Assembly: GCF_000613305.1 (NCBI RefSeq)
Contig: NZ_BAIO01000058.1
Location: 1 to 9,755, forward strand
Direction: 5' to 3'
Source of the DNA: Komagataeibacter kakiaceti JCM 25156
Lineage (GTDB): Bacteria; Pseudomonadota; Alphaproteobacteria; Acetobacterales; Acetobacteraceae
DNA: 9,755 nt
Below are positions 5,814 to 9,755 of this stretch, piece by piece; positions within the stretch are counted from its first letter, which is position 1; each line of letters starts with the position of its first letter. The translations under genes and the position numbers were made by a program. The notes beneath the pieces were generated by a model. That model was not told the DNA's origin, searched no databases, and saw only the letters and a program-made list of their open reading frames with translations.

Positions 5814-6577
5814 AGATCGACCTCAATTCCGACATGGGCGAAGGCTTCGGCCGCTGGCGCGTTGCCGATGATGACGGGTTGATGGAGGTCGTGTCCTCGG
5901 CCAACATCGCCTGCGGTTTCCATGCGGGCGACTACGCCATAATGGACCGCACCGTGCGGCTGGCGAAGGAAAAGGGTGTTGGCATCGGGGCGCATCCCGG
6001 CCTGCCGGACCTGACCGGTTTCGGGCGGCGCGCCATGGCCATATCCGATGCCGATATGGAATCCATGCTGTGCTACCAGATCGGCGCGCTACAGGGCATT
6101 GCCGCGCGCCACGGCCACCGGGTGACGCATGTCAGCTACCATGCCGCGTTTGGGAACATGGCCAATGCGGATGAGGGCCTTGCCCTGCGCCTGACGCGCG
6201 CCATCGCCGCGCTGGACCGGGAGCTGAGCGTGTTCTGCATGCCCGGACAGGCAACGGAGCGCGCGGCTGAAAAAGCCGGGCTGCGGGCGCGGACCCTGTT
6301 CCTGGCCGACCGGGCCTATACCACGCAGGGCACGCTGGTTCCACGCGGGCAGCCGGGGGCGGTCATTCATGACCTGGCGGCCGTGCGGGCGCGCGTGAAC
6401 CAGTTCCTGCACGATGGGTCGGTCACGACCATCGACGGCACGCGCCTGCCGGTCAAGGCCCAGTCCATTCTGGTGCATAGCGACACCCCCGGCTCGCTGG
6501 AACTCGCCCGCGCCATCCGCGCGGAAATCGAGGCCACCGGCGCGGTGCTGACCCCGGCCTGCCAACTTGGGGACTGA
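5810..6577 (+). CDS. pxpA: 5-oxoprolinase subunit PxpA-like (LamB/YcsF family)
   Basis: 255 residues. PxpA proteins are deacetylase-like-fold hydrolases that, with PxpB and PxpC, open 5-oxoproline to glutamate using ATP. Family motifs are clear: DLNSDMGEGFG 4-14, SSANIACGFHAGD 29-41, GAHPGLPDLTGFGRR 60-74, ADRAY 166-170, GTLVPR 174-179, GAVIHD 183-188, IDG 208-210 and VHSDTPGS 222-229. One hallmark is altered: the near-universal HVKPHGALYN reads HVSYHAAFGN at 107-116, keeping the second His and the final Asn but losing Lys, Pro, Gly and Leu-Tyr; VHGDTPG has also become VHSDTPG. The ATG at 5810 overlaps the pxpC stop, so it is the last gene of a three-gene coupled unit. Substrate may differ from 5-oxoproline (inference). 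Confidence 0.92.
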   Translation: MKIDLNSDMGEGFGRWRVADDDGLMEVVSSANIACGFHAGDYAIMDRTVRLAKEKGVGIGAHPGLPDLTGFGRRAMAISDADMESMLCYQIGALQGIAARHGHRVTHVSYHAAFGNMANADEGLALRLTRAIAALDRELSVFCMPGQATERAAEKAGLRARTLFLADRAYTTQGTLVPRGQPGAVIHDLAAVRARVNQFLHDGSVTTIDGTRLPVKAQSILVHSDTPGSLELARAIRAEIEATGAVLTPACQLGD

Positions 6578-6590
6578 CAGGCCCCCAGCC

Positions 6591-6605
6591 ATAAGAATTT
6601 CTTAT
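6591..6605. promoter_or_regulatory. Perfect palindrome, LysR-box-like operator candidate
   Basis: ATAAGAA-T-TTCTTAT is a perfect 7+1+7 inverted repeat just after pxpA. It contains T-N11-A within an interrupted dyad, the general form of LysR-type regulator boxes. A TATAAC element follows at 6624-6629. It could govern the downstream transporter genes; no regulator gene is in the window. Confidence 0.4.
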
Positions 6606-6629
6606 TGCACGGCAACGAACTCCTATAAC
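6605..6629 (+). promoter_or_regulatory. Weak promoter candidate for the transporter genes
   Basis: TTGCAC (6605-6610) and TATAAC (6624-6629) resemble sigma-70 boxes, but the 13-base spacer is too short for a normal promoter. TATAAC alone may be used with help from a factor bound to the adjacent palindrome. A start near 6636 would place the hairpins at 6640-6680 at the very 5' end of the message. Confidence 0.25.
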
Positions 6630-6639
6630 CTGGAACAGC

Positions 6640-6680
6640 CCCCCTGCGTTACGATAACGCAACGTGAAACACGCAGGGGG
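6640..6680 (+). other. Mutually exclusive hairpins in the leader of the DMT gene
   Basis: Form A: TGCGTTA (6645-6651) pairs perfectly with TAACGCA (6655-6661) around a CGA loop. Form B: CCCCCTGCGT (6640-6649) pairs perfectly with ACGCAGGGGG (6671-6680) around 21 bases. Both use the same left arm, so they exclude each other. It could be an attenuator-like switch or a terminator for pxpA; no T-run follows form B, and no known riboswitch class was recognised. Confidence 0.45.
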
Positions 6681-6747
6681 TACCGGCCGGAACTGATCCT
6701 TCATGAAGCGCGTCCCCGTCCATGTCGTGCATTGAGGTACGGACAAA

Positions 6748-7671
6748 ATGAAGCATGACCTGAAACGCGGGGCACTCCTTCTGGCATCGGCGACATTTTT
6801 TACCGCCGCCCTCAATGCCCTGCAGAAACTGACAGGATCGAGCCTTCCCGCGCTTGAGATCATTTTCTTCCGTAACCTGTTTTCCCTGCCCTTCGTGCTG
6901 CTGATCGCCTCGCGCACGGGCATTGTACTGAAAACACATCACTTCGGCGGCCATGTGCTGCGCTCGGTTGTCGGGCTGGTCAGCATGATCATGGTGGTGA
7001 TAACCGTCACGCGCCTGCCGCTGGCGGAACAGCAGGTCCTGTCCTACACGCAGCCGCTGTTCCTGGTCCTGCTGTCCATCCCGCTGCTGCATGAACGGCC
7101 ATCGCTCCAGCGCTGGATCGCGGTCTCGATCGGTTTTTCCGGCGTGATCGTGGTCGCACTGGGCAAGGGGCTGCTGCATGGCGCGGGCGGCGCCGTGCCA
7201 AGCTGGGCCTATTTCATGGCACTGGCGCAGGGGGCCGTGGGCGCCCTGACCACCATGCAGATCCGCCAGCTTTCCGCCACGGAATCCAGCACCACCATCG
7301 CCCTGTGGCAGGCCATCCTCATGACGGTCATGACCGCGCTGCCCCTGCCCTTCATCTGGACCACGCCCGGCATGACCGAGGCCGCGTGCCTTGTCGCCGT
7401 GGGGGCCTTCGCCGGAATCGCGCAGGTCTTGCAGACCGAAGCCTTCGCCTCGGCGCAGGTCTCCGCCATTGGTCCCTTCGCCTATTCGGGGCTGGTGTGG
7501 GCCGCGCTCATCGGGTGGTTCGGCTTTGGGGAAATGCCCGGCCTCGCCATGGTGCTGGGCGGGTTGCTGATCATCGGCTCGGGCGTGTGGATGCTGCGCC
7601 ACGACCGCCCCGCGAAACGCAAGGTCGTGGCCGAAGGAACAATGGATGCGGCCACGGGCACCCCGCCATGA
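6748..7671 (+). CDS. DMT family transporter with EamA domains
   Basis: 307 residues with ten predicted membrane segments, roughly at 7-27, 34-54, 69-89, 94-114, 122-139, 151-169, 185-204, 210-231, 239-260 and 265-284, in two five-helix EamA halves. Typical features are FRNLFSLPFV in the second helix (41-50), LPLAEQQVLSYTQPLF at the third/fourth helix (90-105), and LLHERPSLQRWIA at 113-125 with the conserved Glu116. The short positively charged tail (RPAKRK) would be cytoplasmic. GAGGT lies nine bases before ATG 6748. DMT carriers move small metabolites such as amino acids or organic cations across the inner membrane; the substrate is unknown here. It stands 170 bases after pxpA and 66 before the MFS gene, suggesting transport of the pathway's substrate or product. 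Confidence 0.9.
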   Translation: MKHDLKRGALLLASATFFTAALNALQKLTGSSLPALEIIFFRNLFSLPFVLLIASRTGIVLKTHHFGGHVLRSVVGLVSMIMVVITVTRLPLAEQQVLSYTQPLFLVLLSIPLLHERPSLQRWIAVSIGFSGVIVVALGKGLLHGAGGAVPSWAYFMALAQGAVGALTTMQIRQLSATESSTTIALWQAILMTVMTALPLPFIWTTPGMTEAACLVAVGAFAGIAQVLQTEAFASAQVSAIGPFAYSGLVWAALIGWFGFGEMPGLAMVLGGLLIIGSGVWMLRHDRPAKRKVVAEGTMDAATGTPP

Positions 7672-7723
7672 CCTGGCGCCTGAACGTGGCAGCCCCTTCC
7701 CCATGGTCAATTCAAGGCACATC

Positions 7724-7728
7724 AGGAG
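7724..7728 (+). promoter_or_regulatory. Ribosome binding site for the GTG-started MFS gene
   Basis: AGGAG lies nine bases before GTG 7738. It supports this GTG as the start; the first Met codon inside the frame is far into the first membrane helix. Confidence 0.6.
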
Positions 7729-7737
7729 TCCCACAGC

Positions 7738-9011
7738 GTGACAACAGGTGAAATCGCCACCGATGCGCGAAGCAGGCGCGCAATTCCCGCCCGCTACGTG
7801 TTCTTCTTTCTCGTATTCCTGATGTACGCCATCAGCTATGGCGACCGTGCCGCGCTGTCCATCGCCCTGCCCTCGATGGGCAAGGAATTTTCCCTGACGC
7901 CGGTGCAGATGGGCTGGGTCTCGTCCAGTTTCCTTTGGTCCTATTTCCTGCTCAACCTGCCCTCCACCATCGTGCTCGACATGGTGGGGGCGCGCGCCAT
8001 CGGCAGCCTTGCCGTGGGGGTATGGTCGTTCGCCATGCTGCTGGGCGGCATGGCGCAGAACATTACGCAGTTCCTGCTTACCCGCATGCTACTGGGCGTG
8101 GGGGAAGCCCCGACCTTTGGCGTGGGGGCGACCGTCGTGCGCAACTGGGCGCTGCCGAGGGAGCGCGGATCGGTCATGACCCTGCTGCTGACCGGCATGC
8201 AGCTTGGCCTGGCCGGTGGCACGATCGCGGGGGCCTATCTCATCACCTTCTTTGGCTGGCGCTTCGAATTCATGGCGCTGGGCTGTGTTGGTATTGCGTG
8301 GGCGCTGGTCTGGTGGCTGGTTTACCGCAATCCGGAGGAAAAAGCCGACGCGCCCCGGCGCAAACCCATCTCGATCGGGGAAATACGCAACCTGTTCCGC
8401 TCGTCCTCCTTCATCGGAATACTGGCGGTGCAGTGTACGCAGAATTACCTGAACTTCCTAGTCATGTCATGGATGCCGCTGTACCTTATCCATGAACTGC
8501 ACATCGACATTACCGGCACCGGCAACAGCACGGCGCTGTGCTATCTGGTGGCGGCCATTGGCGCGGTCATTATCGGGCGCATACTGGAGCATGTTGTCTT
8601 CCGCAATGGCATCCATCCGCCTACCGGCGTTTTGTCGTCGCCATCTGCCTGGCCGGGGCCGCGATAATCGGGCTGCTGCCGCATTTCCATACCATGACGC
8701 CCATCCTGCTTGTGCTGTCCGGCGCGCTGGCGTGCCTGATCGCGGCCAACGGCGCCAATACCGCGCTGCTGACCGACATGGTGGAAGACGGGCGGAAGAT
8801 GGGGGCCGTAACGGGCGTCACACTTACCTGCAGCAATTCGCTGGGGCTGCTCTCCCCCATCCTGACCGGATATATCGTGTCATGGACCGGCAGCTTCGAC
8901 ATGGCATGGTATATGTGTGCGCTGGCCCTGATTGTCGCAGCCCTGCTGTCGCTCGCCATGGTGCGCACCCCGATCCGGATGGACGGACGGACAGGACAGG
9001 ATTACAGATAA
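7738..9011 (+). pseudogene. MFS transporter, anion:cation symporter type, frameshifted near 8617
   Basis: The initial frame runs from GTG 7738 to 8667, but from about 8619 the membrane protein continues in the -1 frame (AYRRFVVAICLAGAAIIG) to the TAA at 9009-9011. Restored by one base, for example C in CC-GCC, the product has 424 residues, normal for an MFS carrier of about 12 helices. ACS-family features: SYGDRAALSIALPSM in helix 1 (33-47), LDMVGAR after helix 2 (80-86), LGVGEAPTFG at 119-128 and VVRNWALPRERG at 133-144. The family takes up organic acid anions such as hexuronates, tartrate or phthalate with protons or sodium. As written, translation stops after about eight helices plus 16 unrelated residues and would be inactive. 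It follows the DMT gene by 66 bases, probably co-transcribed, and converges with xylB. Confidence 0.88.
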
Positions 9012-9052
9012 GGTCTTTGGTGAAGCTGTTTTCAGTCAGATCCAATTTGTTT
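9012..9052. other. Short convergent gap between MFS gene and xylB
   Basis: The 41-base gap must hold any shared terminator. CTGTTT at about 9026-9031 and AAACAG at 9055-9060 (the latter just inside xylB) form an imperfect inverted repeat with T- and A-rich borders, a weak bidirectional terminator candidate. Nothing stronger is visible. Confidence 0.25.
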
Positions 9053-9755
9053 TCAAACAGTTTCCAAGCTGCGCATCGCCGGGTACAGGCCGCGATAACG
9101 GGCCTGCCGGGCATGATAGGCATCGCCCAGCGCCGGATCGGGTGTCACGGTTTCCCTGCGTTGCGGCGGCAGACAGACCGCCGCGACACTTTCCCCGGTC
9201 ACGGCAATCCGCGCCAGACGGGCCGCGCCAAATGCGCCATCCACCTCGCCATGCGCCAGCCTGTGCAGCGACAGGCCCGTAACCGTGGACAGGATGGAAA
9301 CCCACAGGGCGCTACGTGAGCCACCCCCGATGACATCGGCCTGTGTCATGACGGAACCGGCCTGCGCCAGCACATCCACGACATCACGGAACGAGCACGC
9401 CACCCCTTCCAGCACCGCCTGCGTCATGTCCGCACGGGTTGTATCGTGCGACAGCCCCGCGAATACCCCGCGTATGTCAGCATCGTTATGCGGCGTGCGA
9501 TCCCCGGACAGATAAGGCAGGAAAACCACGGGCGATGGCCGCGCCACCGCTGGCGGCAGCTCGGCCAGAAGATCAGCGACGGACAGACCCGCTATTTGCG
9601 CCCACCAGGCAAGGGAGGACGCGGCCGAAAGTGTTACCCCCATCTGGTGCCATGTCTGCGGCACGGTATGGCAGAACGCATGCACGCCCCCATCCGGATG
9701 GGGGCGGAAGCGATCCGTCGTGACCCAGACAACCCCAGACGTGCCGAGCGAGAGA
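9053..9755 (-). CDS. xylB: Xylulokinase, C-terminal half (partial)
   Basis: The reading frame is open to the right edge and the last 234 codons are visible, about half of a normal xylulokinase (near 480-500 residues). XylB phosphorylates D-xylulose with ATP to D-xylulose 5-phosphate, feeding the pentose phosphate pathway in the cytosol. Seen from the edge inward: LSLGTSGVVWV, then HAFCHTVPQTWHQMGVTLSA, the FGGY-kinase segment PYLSGDRTPHNDADIRGVFAGL-like region (written here only in part: PYLSGDRTPHND then RGVFAGL), QAVLEGVACSF, the nucleotide-binding VIGGGSRSALW, and DGAFGAARLA near the end. All match XylB closely and no lesion is visible. It converges with the MFS gene, so it belongs to a different transcription unit whose start lies outside the window. 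Another FGGY pentulose kinase is a less likely alternative. Confidence 0.92.
   Translation of the reverse strand, partial: LSLGTSGVVWVTTDRFRPHPDGGVHAFCHTVPQTWHQMGVTLSAASSLAWWAQIAGLSVADLLAELPPAVARPSPVVFLPYLSGDRTPHNDADIRGVFAGLSHDTTRADMTQAVLEGVACSFRDVVDVLAQAGSVMTQADVIGGGSRSALWVSILSTVTGLSLHRLAHGEVDGAFGAARLARIAVTGESVAAVCLPPQRRETVTPDPALGDAYHARQARYRGLYPAMRSLETV

Noticed and set aside
6649..7734. 361-codon minus-strand open frame opposite the DMT gene
   Set aside because: Low-complexity Gly/Asp/His/Gln translation typical of the antisense of a GC-rich membrane protein gene; the plus strand has ten clear membrane helices.
8492..9319. 275-codon plus-strand frame spanning the MFS end and xylB
   Set aside because: It crosses two recognisable genes in wrong frames and has no coherent features.

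Overview
The window looks like a chromosomal segment of an alphaproteobacterium, most plausibly an acetic acid bacterium (Acetobacteraceae, Komagataeibacter/Gluconacetobacter-like). The grounds are inference only: most coding DNA is very GC-rich (row 5101-5160 counts 45 G/C of 60), genes are packed with 4-base overlaps, GTG starts are common, and a xylulokinase gene lies at the right edge. No rRNA, tRNA, CRISPR array or transposase was seen.

Left block, minus strand (1-918): a YdfG-like short-chain dehydrogenase overlaps by GTGA the start of a biotin carboxyl carrier protein (AccB-like), which runs off the left edge. Middle block, plus strand (1131-3713): clearly AT-richer at its start (row 1321-1380 counts 20 G/C of 60). 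It holds a one-pass membrane protein with a twinned W-T-K-R-G-V repeat and a secreted Sel1-repeat protein broken by a one-base frameshift. Two stretches of about 400 bases without a convincing gene lie between and after them; the second contains three strong hairpins.

Right-centre block, plus strand (4114-6577): pxpB, pxpC and pxpA, translationally coupled through GTGA and ATGA overlaps, encode a 5-oxoprolinase-type complex (KipI, KipA and LamB/YcsF homologues) with diverged signature motifs. After a 170-base gap with an operator-like palindrome and two mutually exclusive hairpins come an EamA/DMT transporter and an MFS transporter of the anion:cation symporter type, the latter also broken by a one-base frameshift. 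Right edge, minus strand: the C-terminal half of xylulokinase (xylB), convergent with the MFS gene.

The most interesting reading is that SDR-accB (with accC perhaps beyond the left edge) and pxpBCA plus transporters form one divergent catabolic locus, later separated by the AT-rich envelope-protein block. The PxpB/PxpC fold pair is the carboxyltransferase part of urea carboxylase, so a neighbouring biotin carrier would complete a split biotin-dependent carboxylase coupled to a LamB/YcsF hydrolase. The substrate need not be 5-oxoproline.
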